A DNA stretch of 64,000 nucleotides, from the NCBI RefSeq assembly GCF_002288925.2, contig NW_022098021.1, forward strand, positions 5,141,138 to 5,205,137, written 5' to 3'. A program made the position numbers and the translations under genes. How positions within the stretch are numbered: position 1 is the stretch's first letter; each line of letters opens with the position of its first letter. The notes below the pieces were generated by a model that was given only the letters and a program-made list of their open reading frames with translations, ran no database searches and had not been told where the DNA came from. Positions 23,120 through 33,600 of this stretch are shown here, one piece after another. This DNA is from Delphinapterus leucas (taxonomy: Eukaryota > Chordata > Mammalia > Artiodactyla > Monodontidae).

Positions 23120-23350
23120 TGGAATACTTGTCAGGAGAGCTGATTCTTGAGCCGAGGTTTGGGCTATGAGATCTGTGGTTCTGGTGGACACTGTTGGGGA
23201 GGCATCAGGAGCAGAGTGGGTGCGTGAGCAAGGGCACAGAGCAGAAAGAGCCTGGACCCTGGGGAGATGTGGGGAGTTCTGAAGGACTGCAGTACCTGGG
23301 TGAGACCAGGGGAAAGTCGAGGCCAGAGACATAAACAGGGTTCAGGTCAG
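23120..23350 (-). mobile_element. Probable L2 fragment (left part)
   Basis: Blocks such as GAGCCGAGGTTTGGGCT and GCAAGGGCACAGAGCAGAAAG resemble antisense L2 upstream of its 3' end. The element seems to continue at 23610 after an insertion. Confidence 0.4.
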
Positions 23351-23605
23351 CCCTGCCCCATCGAAATACAATTTGAACCACATATGTAATTTTGAATTTT
23401 ATAGTATCTATATTAAAAAAGTAAAACGAAACTGGTGAAATTAATGTTAATAATATATATTTTTGAGTCCTAAATATTTCAACATGTAAAAAGTGTCAAC
23501 ATTTTATATTATTTTTCCAAGTCTTCAAAATTTGGTGGGTATTTTGCACCGACCACGCATTGGAGGTGCTCCAAAGCCGCATGCGGCTGGTGGTGCCTCC
23601 ATGGG
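23351..23605. mobile_element. AT-rich DNA-transposon-like relic
   Basis: TTGAACCACATATGTAATTT, GAAATTAATGTTAATAATAT, TTTCAACATGTAAAAAGTG and GGTGGGTATTTTGCACC, ending near CATGCGGCTGGTGG. This resembles a MER-type DNA transposon whose exact name I cannot give. It splits a probable L2. Confidence 0.5.
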
Positions 23606-23775
23606 ACAATTCATGTCTTTATGAAGGGCCTGTCTGGTGGGATGGGGACTGGATGTAATCCTGAGAGCAAAGAGGGGGCCACTGAAGGGTTTCAAAGAAG
23701 GGAGTGGCATGGTCAGTTTTGTGTTCTAGAAAGATCTCTGGCCAGGAGGGGGAAGAGAAATCAATTCGGGCAGAA
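23606..23775 (-). mobile_element. Probable L2 fragment (right part)
   Basis: GGGCCACTGAAGGGTTTCAA, AGGGAGTGGCATGGTCAG and AGAAAGATCTCTGGCC correspond to the antisense L2 blocks recalled as 'gggaagccattggagggttt' and 'gtgacatgatctgactt'. Confidence 0.55.
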
Positions 23776-24345
23776 TTGCATTTCAGGCCGAAAGGAATGG
23801 CCAAAGACAGAGCAGTGTGTGCGCGTGTGCATTTGTGAGCGTGTGAGGAGAGGAAGGGGCGTATGCTCATCACCCTCAGGAAATGCACTTCACGGCAGGG
23901 TTAGGAACCAAAGTTGCATGAGAAGCGTGGATGGTTTAACCACATTGTGTGTTTTTTGGTTTTGGAGGCAGACCACTCTCCAGGGCTGCTGCCCTACCCC
24001 TCTCCCCGCAGTCCAGGCAGAGCCCTCTCTATGGCCCCAGCATTTTCACACCACTGGTACTGTTCTGGAGAAGAAGAGAAGCCCCAGGGGGGGTGGCAGG
24101 CCTGGAGTCGCATGAGTGCCATGCCTCCGGCCCAGAGTCCACTGCTGAGCACAGAGGGGCTCGGCCCTGCCACTCCGATCCCATAGGGCAGCCTATTGAG
24201 GGGGTCAGGGCTCAGCCCCTGCGGCTGCTGGTGAGGGGCCCCGAGCCGGGAGCCTGTGTTGGGCAGGTGGGGGGCTGGCAGTGCACCCCACGTCCCCCTA
24301 AAGCAGGAGGAAGATCCCAGAACCTCAGGACAGGTAGAGACATTT

Positions 24346-24510
24346 TTCCAGCCACTTATGCGGGACCCTGGACAATTTCTCTGAGCCTCGGTTTCCTCAT
24401 CTCCAAAGCAGGAATCATAGCTTAGCTGATGGGGCTGTTTGGAGGTGCGCAGGTGACGACGCGGGGCAGCGGCCTGGCACACAGCCCTGCCAATGGCCGG
24501 TACTCGTGAG
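24346..24510 (+). mobile_element. MIR SINE
   Basis: CTGGACAATTTCTCTGAGCC, TCGGTTTCCTCATCTCCAAA and GCGGCCTGGCACACAG follow the MIR order on the + strand. Confidence 0.75.
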
Positions 24511-26039
24511 CACGTGCCCCCCTCCCACCACCTCGGGGCTGTCCGGGTCTTATTCTGTCACAGGCCCCAGGCCGCGGCCACTGGCCCCACCTCGTCCTGC
24601 GACCCTGGTGTCCCTTCTCCTTTTAGTGACAGCAAGGTGGCCGAGAGGGCACAAAGGGACCAGCGGGGGCGCACCCACGTGCTGGCAGGCGCCCTTCCCT
24701 TCCCAGGGCTCCACTCCAGGACCCAGACCTCTGTGCCTGCCCCTCAGTCTCCTCCACAAGGACGCCCTGGGGTGGCGCGGTCTTGTCTCGCGGGGCTGCG
24801 GGTGCGAGGGGTGGAGGGTTTAGAAGATGTCAAAGAGGCTGCAGGTTGGAGGGAGGGAGAAAGGCATCGGAAGTCGTAAACCCAGCGGGTCCGTCACGTG
24901 TGTATTTCTGGGCGTCTGCGTGTTCAGGATGATGGGAAGCTGCTCTGATCTGCGTGTGGCCTCCTCTGTTCTTTTCTTGGGTTGGGTGGAATCAGCGATC
25001 ATTACTGCGCTTGCTGGAAGCACTGTTATAGTCAGATATTGGGGCCACATGGGTGCCCCAGACACTCAAGGTAAATGAGAGCCCAAGGAAGCCCTTCCTG
25101 AATACAAAATTCTGTCCTAAGGAAGTCTTGGAGATGATCTGTTTACTGGAGTGCCTGAGCCCTGGGCAGAGCTGCGTCCTTGCGGCATCCTCCGGGGGCG
25201 CGCATGTGTCTGCGGTCCGCCCTCCCAAGCATCCCTCGGGAGAAGCACCTGCCTCTTTATGGCTCCTGGGGCTGGAAGACGCCTCCCCCATGCCACCCCA
25301 GAGGACTACAGTCTTGGATGATCAAACTTAGGTTCTTTAGCCTAGAGGTGAGTGACTTTTTAACTGCCCCCAAGGGTAGCCTCATGCTTTCAACTTCAAG
25401 TTCCCTCTTCTGAGGGGCTCGGCTGAAGCTGGGACTGCCCGGGAGGATGCGGAAGCGACAGCATTCAGGATTGTATTGCCAGCTGCCCGAGATGAGTTTC
25501 CAGCTGCCTTGGAGGAAGCTCCACAAAAGGGAAGCAGTTTAATGTCCCCGCTTCACTCAGGAGCCTTACCAAATCCCTGACGCCTAATTCCTCTGACTGC
25601 CTGGCCCCCCTGCCAGGTCACCCTGCTCAGGGGAGATGGCCTGTGCTCACCCCACAGCCTGTGTCACTGGCAGCTCCCACTTCTGCCTGTCACACAAACA
25701 GCACAGGGCTTCACAGTGAGCTATAAAGTGACTGCTGAAAAATCTCAGCCCCAGGCAGGTACAGCAGGCTTGCCTCATTCATGGCAGTTCAGACCTTCAA
25801 ACTGGAGCCCCAGCCATCACTGCCTCCCGTCCTATGAGAGTCCACAATCCGAGCTGCAGGCCTGGCAGTTCCCGGAGTCACATGGACGGCCGTCAGCAGG
25901 TCCCTTTGTCCTCTGGCCTTTGCAGGAAATGGGCCTCATTCTCACATTTGTTCCCAAACAGGAGTCTAGACTTGGGGGGAAAACTCCAAATCTCTATTGA
26001 TTGTGCCCTAATGGAGGGAGGTGGATCTGTGGTCTTTGC
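24511..26039. other. Unassigned sequence, GC-rich at its left end
   Basis: 24511-24820 is GC-rich with scattered CpG but no promoter elements or exon that I can support. The rest is single-copy. Frames on both strands look random. Confidence 0.4.
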
Positions 26040-26450
26040 CCTTAGCTGTTACTAAAGAAAATAGAAATGGTTTTCATATTTCTGACGGGTGGCAGGAAAA
26101 AAGAAAAAAACCTTCAGCTTTATTTCTCTTTTAAAGAAATATGACTATTAGGCCTTTGGAAATGAATGACCTCAAAGGCACTAATTAGTGCTCACTTATG
26201 TATTTAGTTCACAGAAACATCAGCCTAACAAACTCTATAAGAAAAGGAAAAATTATCTCAAGGTGACAGAGAAGACTCTGCTCTGAAAAGTCCTTGAGAA
26301 TTAGATGACAGATGAGAAAAGGTAAATCAACTTTTAGAGAATGTTCTTTAAAAATGCAGACTCAGCATTCTGAGAAAGATTTTGTCCTAAATACTGTTTT
26401 CTTCCTCAGTGCAGAAGTTGATTAAAGTAAACACCAGCTAACTAAAGTGA
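26040..26450. promoter_or_regulatory. Candidate conserved element with palindromic homeodomain site
   Basis: AT-rich, repeat-free 400-bp block. It contains the 14-bp perfect palindrome GCACTAATTAGTGC at 26178-26191, a TAATTA dimer-type homeodomain site. TGACCTCAAAGGCA, resembling a nuclear-receptor site, overlaps it on the left. TTAAAGAAATATGACTATTA and GTTGATTAAAGTAAACACC (forkhead/homeodomain-like, near 26416) lie on either side. Conservation and activity are inferred, not measured. It is 15.6 kb upstream of GSX1. Confidence 0.4.
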
Positions 26451-26483
26451 ATGAAAGATCTGCGTGGAAAAGAAAACATCACG

Positions 26484-26692
26484 GGGCCTTCCCTGGTGGC
26501 GCAGTGGTTGAGAGTCTGCCTGCCGATGCAGGGGACACGGGTTCGTGCCCTGGTCTGGGAAGATCCCACATGCTGCAGATTGGCTGGGCCCGTGAGCCAT
26601 GGCCACTGAGGCTGTGCGTCCGGAGCCTGTGCTCCGCAACGGGAGAGGCCACAACAGTGAGAGGCCCACGTACCGCAAAAAAAAAAAAAAAG
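26484..26692 (+). mobile_element. CHR-2-like cetacean SINE
   Basis: Full-length copy with a clean target duplication AAGAAAACATCACGG on both sides (26469-26483 and 26697-26711). The near-perfect duplication indicates a comparatively young insertion. Confidence 0.95.
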
Positions 26693-26711
26693 AAAAAAGA
26701 AAACATCACGG

Positions 26712-27015
26712 CATGCAAGAGCCCTGTGTTAACGAGGCCTTGGGAACAGAAGAAGGAAGGACAGAGTGGAGCCTGAGGGGACATTCTGCAGGGAGAGAAG
26801 GGGGGGCTCCAGTGGAAGCAGGCTGCAGGGATCCCCAGAAGTCTCGGGAAGGCACTGGACTTCCCGTGGTTCCTGGGATGGGGTGAGAGTCAAGCTATTT
26901 CAACCAAGTAGTAAAGGAAAAGTTGAGCCTGGAGGCTGCAGGGTTTCAGGATTCTCAGGTGGCAAATCTTGAGTCAACCTCGCTTAAAAACCCACTTTAC
27001 AATTCTCATCATCCC
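26712..27015. other. Unassigned spacer
   Basis: Single-copy sequence between a SINE and a MaLR LTR; nothing recognised. Confidence 0.4.
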
Positions 27016-27381
27016 TGCTAAGGACTGAATGTTTATGTCCCCCCAAAATTCACACTTTGAAACCCTAACCTGTAATGCGATGGTATTAGGAGGCGGGGCG
27101 CCTCTGGACGCTCATTAGGTCATGAGAGAGGAGACTTCATGGTAGGATTAGTGCCGTCATAAGAAGAGACACAAAGAACTTGCTTTCTCTCTCTGCTCTA
27201 CGCCATGCGAGGACCCAATGAGAAGACAGCTGTCTGCAAACCAGGAAGAGAGCCCTCACCAAGAACCCAACCCTGCTGTCACCCTGACCTTGGACTTCCA
27301 GCCTCCAGGACTGTGAGAAAATAAATTCGTGTTAATCCCCCAGTCTATGGTGTCTGTTGTAGCAACCCAAGCGACTAAGAC
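27016..27381 (+). mobile_element. MLT1A/B-like MaLR LTR
   Basis: TGCTAAGGACTGAATGTTTA, CCCCCCAAAATTCACACTTT, GATGGTATTAGGAGGCGGGG, TGGACTTCCAGCCTCCAGGA and ACTGTGAGAAAATAAATT, ending with GCGACTAAGACA. A solitary, near-complete LTR. The AATAAA inside it is the LTR's own polyadenylation signal. Confidence 0.88.
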
Positions 27382-27739
27382 ACCGCTGACCACAGTTTCC
27401 ACCCCAGAGGTGCCCTCCTCATTCTCTCGTGTGGTCTCAGTACTCGTGGTGGACACCAGTGGTTGGCTGACCTGATCCCCACCCCAGTCCCCATTCCCTG
27501 GCTCCCTTCCAGTGAGGGTGGCATATCACAGAAATCAAGGTGGAGCTCCCAGGAAGCTTCGGTTCCTGACGAAAAGCCAGTGCCCCCCCACCCCCCGCTT
27601 TGTCCGTCCCCTTCTACTCCTTTCTGCCTGGAATGTGATGAGGTATGGAGTGCAGCCTGTGCCACCATGAGGGACAAACGTGAAGACAAAAGGAAACAGA
27701 CTGTGGATCCTGGAGAGGAAAGATAAGAAACCCTGGGTC
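27382..27739. other. Unassigned spacer
   Basis: Single-copy sequence; no gene or repeat recognised. Confidence 0.4.
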
Positions 27740-28098
27740 AGGGCTGCCCTGGTGGTGCAGTGGTTAAGGATCTGCCTGCCAGTGCAGGGGATACGGGTTC
27801 GAGCCCTGATCCGGGAAGATCCCACATGCCATGGAGCAACTAAGCCCGTGCACCATAACTACTGAGCCTGTGCTCTAGAGCCCACGAGCCACAACTACTG
27901 AGCCCGCGAGCCACAACTACTGCAGCCTGCGCACCTAGAGCCCGTGCTCCTCAACAAGAGAAGCCACCGAAATGAGAAGCCCACACACCACAATGAAGAG
28001 TATAGCCCCTGCTTGCCGCAACTAGAGAAAGCCCACACGCAGCAATGAAGACCCAAAAATAAAAAATAAAAATAATAAAATAAATAAATTAAAAAAAA
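27740..28098 (+). mobile_element. CHR-1-like long SINE
   Basis: Long-body copy with CCACAACTACTGAGCC units, AACAAGAGAAGCCACCGAAA, CAACTAGAGAAAGCCCACA and an (AAATA)n tail. Flanked by AAGAAA(-/A)(C/T)CCTGGGTC. Confidence 0.93.
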
Positions 28099-29389
28099 AG
28101 AAAATCCTGGGTCCCCTAAGAGTGTTATTGCATAGCTGCTCCACACATTGCTTTTATGAAAAAATAATGTCCTATGTGTTGAAAACATTGTTGGCCAGAT
28201 TTTTTGTCATTTGTAGCTGGGAGAATTCCTAATGGGTACAGTGTCACCCTCCAGAGCATTCCTGGAGAGCATTCCTCAGGTTATCAAGCCCTTTGACTCT
28301 TTCAGAGTTGGAGGCCTAAGGAAGACTGTCTTGTTCGTGACAATCTGTTCAGCCCCTGTGGGGACAGAGCAGGGCTGGCAGGGGCATGAGTTCTCCTTCT
28401 GTGCTCTGGTATACATTCTCAGAAACAGTCTTCAGACCTCCAAGAGCATCTCCTGTATTTTAGTAGAAGATTCATGAAACGATTCATGGTATTTGTCTCT
28501 GGGAATGGTATTGTTCAGATCAACTACAATCGCCCTGTACAGAATCCCCAAACCAGACTTTTCTTGCCTTAGAGAGTCTGTAGAGTGATGGAGACAAACC
28601 CTGTCTCCCAGGGAAGTTTGTACCTGGCAGTACCTTGTGTACCACCACACCATGTACAAACAAGACTCACTTCCCATTTGCCTGGGCCACGACACACACT
28701 CCCCTGGGGTCCACCCGAGCAGACACAGGAGAATTGCAGGTGGCATGCCACCAGCCTGCTGGGCTGGGCTTCACACCCAAGGGGACAGTGGGCCCAATGT
28801 TGGATAATTCAATCGAACAAACCAAACTCTGCCTTGTTATCTGGGGAGAGGGGATGGAGGCCAGAATGAATGAGCTTCACGCCTCTGGGGCCCAAGTTCA
28901 TCAGTCTTTCGGGGCCGCATCCATGCCACCTCCAGTGGAAAATTCAGATCCAGTACAAGTCTTAGCAAGTGCAAATGTAAACCTGTTCTTTGAGATCTTT
29001 TTCCCCATAGATAATTGCTAAACTGTTTCAGACCAGGGAGAAAAAGGCTAGTATTTGGTTAGTAGTCTCCAACATTATTTACAGAATCTCAGGCAGAGTG
29101 ATTTTGTATCCGTCTATGTCACTTTATACTTAAAAAAAAAAAAAAAAAAAAGTAGCCCTCTCTACCCTCACCACCTCGCAAACCTGCATTAAACTCCAGC
29201 ACGTTGCAATCTATGCACTGATGTCTAGCAGGAATACATTTTCTGCCACATAGATGTAGTTAAATCCCTAGCCCTTATTTTTAACCCAGCACCATTTCTG
29301 AATCAATTTCTATGGAGAGAGAATACCTGGACATTTAAATCCATCAAAAAGGAGTAAATGAGCATTTCAGATACATCTATCAAGAAGAA
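28099..29389. other. Unassigned intergenic sequence
   Basis: No gene. A 20-nt A-run lies at 29132-29151. The right part (from about 29180) is AT-rich and grades into the next candidate element. Confidence 0.4.
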
Positions 29390-29725
29390 ATGCCCCTTCT
29401 CCCCACCATTGTGGGGCTTTGTCAGTCGCCTGTCAGATGAATGTCTATGTAAGTGTTTATTAATCACTCCCGCGCACGCTGACGGGCCTGAACACTCTGT
29501 TCCTCTATGCCTCTGACACGTACCAAGTATGCGGTGGGATTCTTCTGTCTCTTGAGCACAGTTGCTTACTTTGTTAAAGTTAATTTCCACTCATTTCTGG
29601 CTTTGATGGGAAGATTCCTTTATCAATTCAATTCATGTGTGTTGTCTGCAATCAAAGCAATATTGTCTGCTAATGTGAGCTCCCGCCCATGCTCTCTCTC
29701 CATTTTATGCTAACGCCTTTCTTCT
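29390..29725. promoter_or_regulatory. Candidate conserved enhancer with paired TCF/LEF sites
   Basis: Repeat-free block holding CTTTGAT at 29601-29607 and the inverted ATCAAAG at 29651-29657, two TCF/LEF-type cores 43 bp apart. Also present are GTTTATTAATCAC near 29455 (forkhead/homeodomain-like), TTAAAGTTAATTTCC near 29575, ATTCAATTCATG and CTGCTAATGTG. Its composition resembles a conserved developmental enhancer 12.4 kb upstream of GSX1. Wnt responsiveness is inference. Confidence 0.4.
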
Positions 29726-29895
29726 GCTGGTCCTGCGAGGGACAATTTGGGGAAGACGCTCTCTCCCTGGCCTTCAGAGACAGGCTGCAGCAAGTGGTGG
29801 ATTGACAGCCATTTCCTCCTGCCAGCATTCCCTAGCTTAGGGAAACGATGAGCTGCTCTTTTCCCCAGGAATTACCTGGGTTGAAAAGCAAGTCA
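29726..29895. other. Short unassigned spacer
   Basis: Single-copy sequence before a SINE; nothing recognised. Confidence 0.4.
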
Positions 29896-30188
29896 GGGCT
29901 TCCCTGGCGGCGCAGTGGTTAAGAATCCGCCTGCCAATGCAGGGGACACGGGTTCGAGCCCTGGTCCGGGAAGATCCCACATGCCCAGAGCAACTAAGCC
30001 CGTGCGCCACAACTACTGAAGCCCGTGCTCCACGACTAGAGAAGCCACCGCAATGAGAAGCCCGCGCACCGCAACGAAGAGCCCCCGCTCGCGGCAACTA
30101 GAGAAAGCCCACGCGGAGCAACAAAGACGCAACGCAGCCAAAAATAAAATAAATAACGTTTTAAAAAAAGAAAATAATTTTAAAAAAG
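29896..30188 (+). mobile_element. CHR-1-like SINE with shortened body
   Basis: Head GGGCTTCCCTGGCGGCGCAG, one CCACAACTACTGAAGCCC unit, CACGACTAGAGAAGCCACCG, CGGCAACTAGAGAAAGCCCA and an A/T-rich tail. The repeated middle seen in the copies at 11811 and 27740 is largely missing. Flanked by AAAAGC(A/C)AGT. Confidence 0.92.
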
Positions 30189-30299
30189 AAAAGAAAAGCC
30201 AGTTAGTGGGGTGAAGGAGGTAATGGGAGACGTGTAATGGCAATTTTGTATTCCTACCACCATCCGTAGGACCAAGTCTTATTCTGAGATTCAACATTC

Positions 30300-30515
30300 T
30301 TTTTTTTTTTTTTTTTTTTTTTTTTTGTATGCGAGCCTCTCACTGTTTTGTCCTCTCCCGTTGTGGAGCACAGGCTCCAGACGTGCAGGCTCAGCGGCCA
30401 TGGCTCACAGGCCCAGCCGCTCCACGGCATGTGGGATCTTCCCGGACCGGGGCACAAACCCATGTCCCCTGCATTGGCAGGCGGACTCTCAACCACTGCG
30501 CCACCAGGGAATCCC
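30300..30515 (-). mobile_element. CHR-2-like cetacean SINE
   Basis: 26-nt T-tract, then the reverse SINE ending in CCACCAGGGAATCCC, flanked by AGATTCAACATTCTTT on both sides. Confidence 0.95.
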
Positions 30516-30861
30516 AAGATTCAACATTCTTTACAGACCAGACCCTCCAACAAGCTCTCCCTCTACTATCCCTCCAGCCCCATAAAATTCACTATATCCC
30601 CGATGTATATACTCCTGTGCATCTTCTCACACTGTCCTTTCCATCTCCTCTCTCTTCCCCATCTCATCCACCCATTGACAGGCCATTAATCTAAGTCCTA
30701 CCCCTCCTGAACAATGAAGTCCAGGCTCCCCCTCCTCAAAGACACGCTTCCTCTCAGCCCCAGGGCCACAAGAACTCTTCTCTGAATGCCTCCAGAACTA
30801 AAACTCACTAGGACCGCACTGGCACTCACCACCTTGTGCTGTGCGGGGTTGGCATATAGAG
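30516..30861. other. C/T-rich unassigned sequence
   Basis: Pyrimidine-rich sequence (30540-30800) that may be a very old L2 3' region in + orientation, but I cannot confirm it. Confidence 0.35.
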
Positions 30862-31080
30862 GAGCATCTGGAGCCAGCCAACCCCAGCCTGAATCTGACG
30901 CTGAAACTCAGAGCTGCATGGCCCTCGGCAGTCACTGAACGCTTGTGGAAGTTTCTCCATAAGGAAAAGGAATTAACACTTATCTTGTAGGGCTGCTGTC
31001 AGCATTCACAGTAATTTATGGAACCCACCTGTCACAGTTCCCAGACGATGTGGGAGCCCAGTAAGTGGCAGCTATTATAA
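30862..31080 (+). mobile_element. MIR SINE
   Basis: CATCTGGAGCCAGCCAACCCC, TAGGGCTGCTGTCAGCATTC and a terminal CCCAGTAAGTGGCAGCTATTA follow the MIR order on the + strand. Confidence 0.7.
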
Positions 31081-31884
31081 ATCCCGACTGGACGCCAGAC
31101 CCCCAGAGGAAAGCATGGTACGTATGGCACTTTTCTGTACTGCAGGGTATGGAAAGTTAAACCTATGTGTCTCAGACCCTCTCGCCACTAAGGTTCAGGT
31201 TATACATAAGGTTCCAACAACTAAACGTATTTCTTCAATATTTGGAGGACAGAAGTGAGGCGAGGCATCTCAAGAACTGTGAAGGGTCTGAGGTTTTGCT
31301 CTACATGCAAAAGCTAACAGGTTAGTCGGCCACAGTATCATGAATGCTGGTAGAAGACAGGAGATGCCTGGGTCGGAGACAAAGGACTTCATTACTCAAA
31401 GCAATAGCAGTAGCTAGAATATCAGCATCTCCTTGTGCTGATTCCTCAAACCCCAACTCCCATGGGGCAATGTGAGGAGGGTCACGTGACACCCGCACAT
31501 GCAGTGGGTTACGTTAAAGGAGAGGAACTTTGAGCTTAGAGAGCCCAAGTCTTTTATAATGTACAGTAGGCACGCCTAGCTTTGCTCTGGATCTCTGAAT
31601 CCAAGGCTATTTGCTATGCAAGCATCCTTGGAAAGATAGCCTAGAACAAAGCCGTCAGTACATCTGCAAGATGTGCGGACACAAGAGACTCATGGAAAAT
31701 CATCTCCCAGCAAGGCCATCTTCCTGCGGCCAGCTGTTGCTTCTGGCAAAGATGGTCGTGGAGATTTGGGGTTTTCTACAGCCGCATCCCAGTATCCAAC
31801 CACTAGCTTCATAGTGTCCAAAGGAAATTATAAAACTAGCAAATCCCTAGCCCCAGGTCACAGCTATGACTGATTTCTGAGCTC
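31081..31884. other. Unassigned intergenic sequence
   Basis: Single-copy sequence; no gene or repeat recognised. Confidence 0.4.
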
Positions 31885-32060
31885 AGCTGTGCCTGTGACA
31901 GCCTCCTGACTTTCCTCTTTCTTTATTGTGGCAGGCGAGTTAGATGTTATTGAATTTCCTGAAGGCCCAGACTGGAGTCTATTTCCCCATCACTTCCAAG
32001 AGTTCTTTAAGCACTAAATTTCCTGCATTAAATCCTTCCTTTACTGCTTAAGAGGGCTGG
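31885..32060. promoter_or_regulatory. Candidate conserved non-coding element
   Basis: Repeat-free block with CTTTCTTTATTGTGGC (SOX/CDX-like), GATGTTATTGAATTTCC, CCAGACTGG and two CATTAAAT/CTAAATTT cores. It adjoins the left edge of the SINE-free domain. Evidence is motif texture only. Confidence 0.3.
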
Positions 32061-32099
32061 AATGGTTTTTGTTTCCGGTACTAACTAAAATAAGTAGAG

Positions 32100-32319
32100 G
32101 GGCTTCCCTGGTGGCGCGGTGGTTGAGAGTCCGCCTGCCGATGCAGGGGACACGGGTTCGTGCCCCGGTCCGGGAAGATCCCACATGCCGCGGAGCGGCT
32201 GGGCCCGTGAGCCGTGGCCGCTGAGCCTGTGCGTCTGGAGCCTGTGCTCCGCAATGGGAGAGGCCACAGCAGTGAGAGGCCCGTGTACCGCCAAAAAAAA
32301 ATAATAATAAAAAAAATAA
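32100..32319 (+). mobile_element. CHR-2-like SINE marking the left edge of the SINE-free domain
   Basis: Full-length, close to consensus, with an (A)n/(AAT)n tail and the target duplication AAATAAGTAGAG on both sides. It is the last CHR SINE before GSX1; the next is at 55228. Confidence 0.95.
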
Positions 32320-32379
32320 AATAAGTAGAGACTAAACCTCATTATTCACCAAAGCTCCTGTGCCTCTGACTAGAGACTT

Positions 32380-32425
32380 CTGATGATGCTGAAGGTGGTG
32401 ATGACGATGGTGGTGGTGGTGATAA
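32380..32425 (+). repeat. GAT/GGT trinucleotide-like repeat
   Basis: Imperfect GATGATGCT/GGTGGTGAT units, similar in texture to the repeat at 253. Confidence 0.7.
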
Positions 32426-33159
32426 CAATTAGTAAAGGAAAAGAAAGAGAGTGAAGAAAGGAAGAATAAAGCAGGGACAAGAGGAGGGTGAAAACTCTTC
32501 ATTATTTTTCTCCTCTTCCATCAAAATATCATATATTCTCCAAAAAGAAAGCTTTTTGAGTCTTTATCTCCTACAAGTATGGAAAGGAGAAGCAAGCGTA
32601 CTTGTCACTGGAACCCCAGCCTCACCAATTAGAGCTCTTGTTTTGTTTTGCTTTTTTTCAAATTACATTTTCCCCGTATTTCTCTGTGATGCAAGAGAGT
32701 TTTCCCAGCCGCTCTCACGTGGGCTGGTCACATCTTGGCTGGATCAGGGCGAAGCCTGATCTCAGTGCCATGTGCAACAGTCACAAAGCTGTTTTCATAC
32801 CTGCACCGCATCTCACAGGGGATGGGAAGTAAGGAAACATTCATGTCTTTAGCCTAAGTCATGGCCTAGGGGTTCTTCCTGGAATGGAGGTTCTGGTTGA
32901 CTCAGTCACTCCCAACAAGCTTTTTTGTTCAGTGTCTGGGACCCTCTACCCTGATCTGCTCTCTAATGGTGATCCAAAATGTCCATCCCCGTCCTGTGTA
33001 GGAACTTCTGGAAGGGCATCTCTCAGAACTGCCTTATGATTTCTCCACGCTGCACGGCGCTATTCTCTCAGGGTCTGGCAGGGGATACACCCTTCCTATG
33101 CAATGCAGGTGGCTGGGTTCTGGGATTTGCATAAAATTGCTCATGTGATCTGTGCATAT
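32426..33159. other. Unassigned intergenic sequence
   Basis: Single-copy sequence inside the SINE-free domain; no gene seen. Confidence 0.4.
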
Positions 33160-33330
33160 GGTAATAGCTAACATTTATTGAGTACCTGCTATGTGACAGA
33201 CACAGTATTAAATGCTCTAGGGGTCTTTTAACCCATTTCAATCTCCCAACAGTTCTGTGACACTCCATACTTTATACATGTGGCAACAGAGGCTCAGAGA
33301 GTTCATCAACTCACCTAGATCACAACCAGG
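33160..33330 (-). mobile_element. MIR SINE
   Basis: TAATAGCTAACATTTATTGAG, TACCTGCTATGTGACAGACA and CAACAGAGGCTCAGAGAGTT mark a reverse MIR. Confidence 0.8.
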
Positions 33331-33509
33331 GTGTCTTCAGAGGCCTCTCTCTTACACCTATGTTATCCTGCCTAAAGCAGGAACCTAATGAATATTTGTT
33401 CAATGGATTAGAACCAATGTGGCAGAAATGACTGATTTCCCCCATTATCCATCCATTCCTTCCTTCATCTAGTAATAGCCACCACTATCATCCAAGATTT
33501 TAGCTGAGT

Positions 33510-33600
33510 CCCTGCCTTACTTGGCCAGTTACTTCTCTATGCCTCAGTGTCTACACTTGTGAAATAGAAATTATTCCGGTCTCATGTGTTTCTCAAGTGT
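33510..33600 (+). mobile_element. MIR fragment
   Basis: GTTACTTCTCTATGCCTCAGTG followed by GTGAAATAGAAATTATTCC, the central MIR core on the + strand. Confidence 0.55.
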
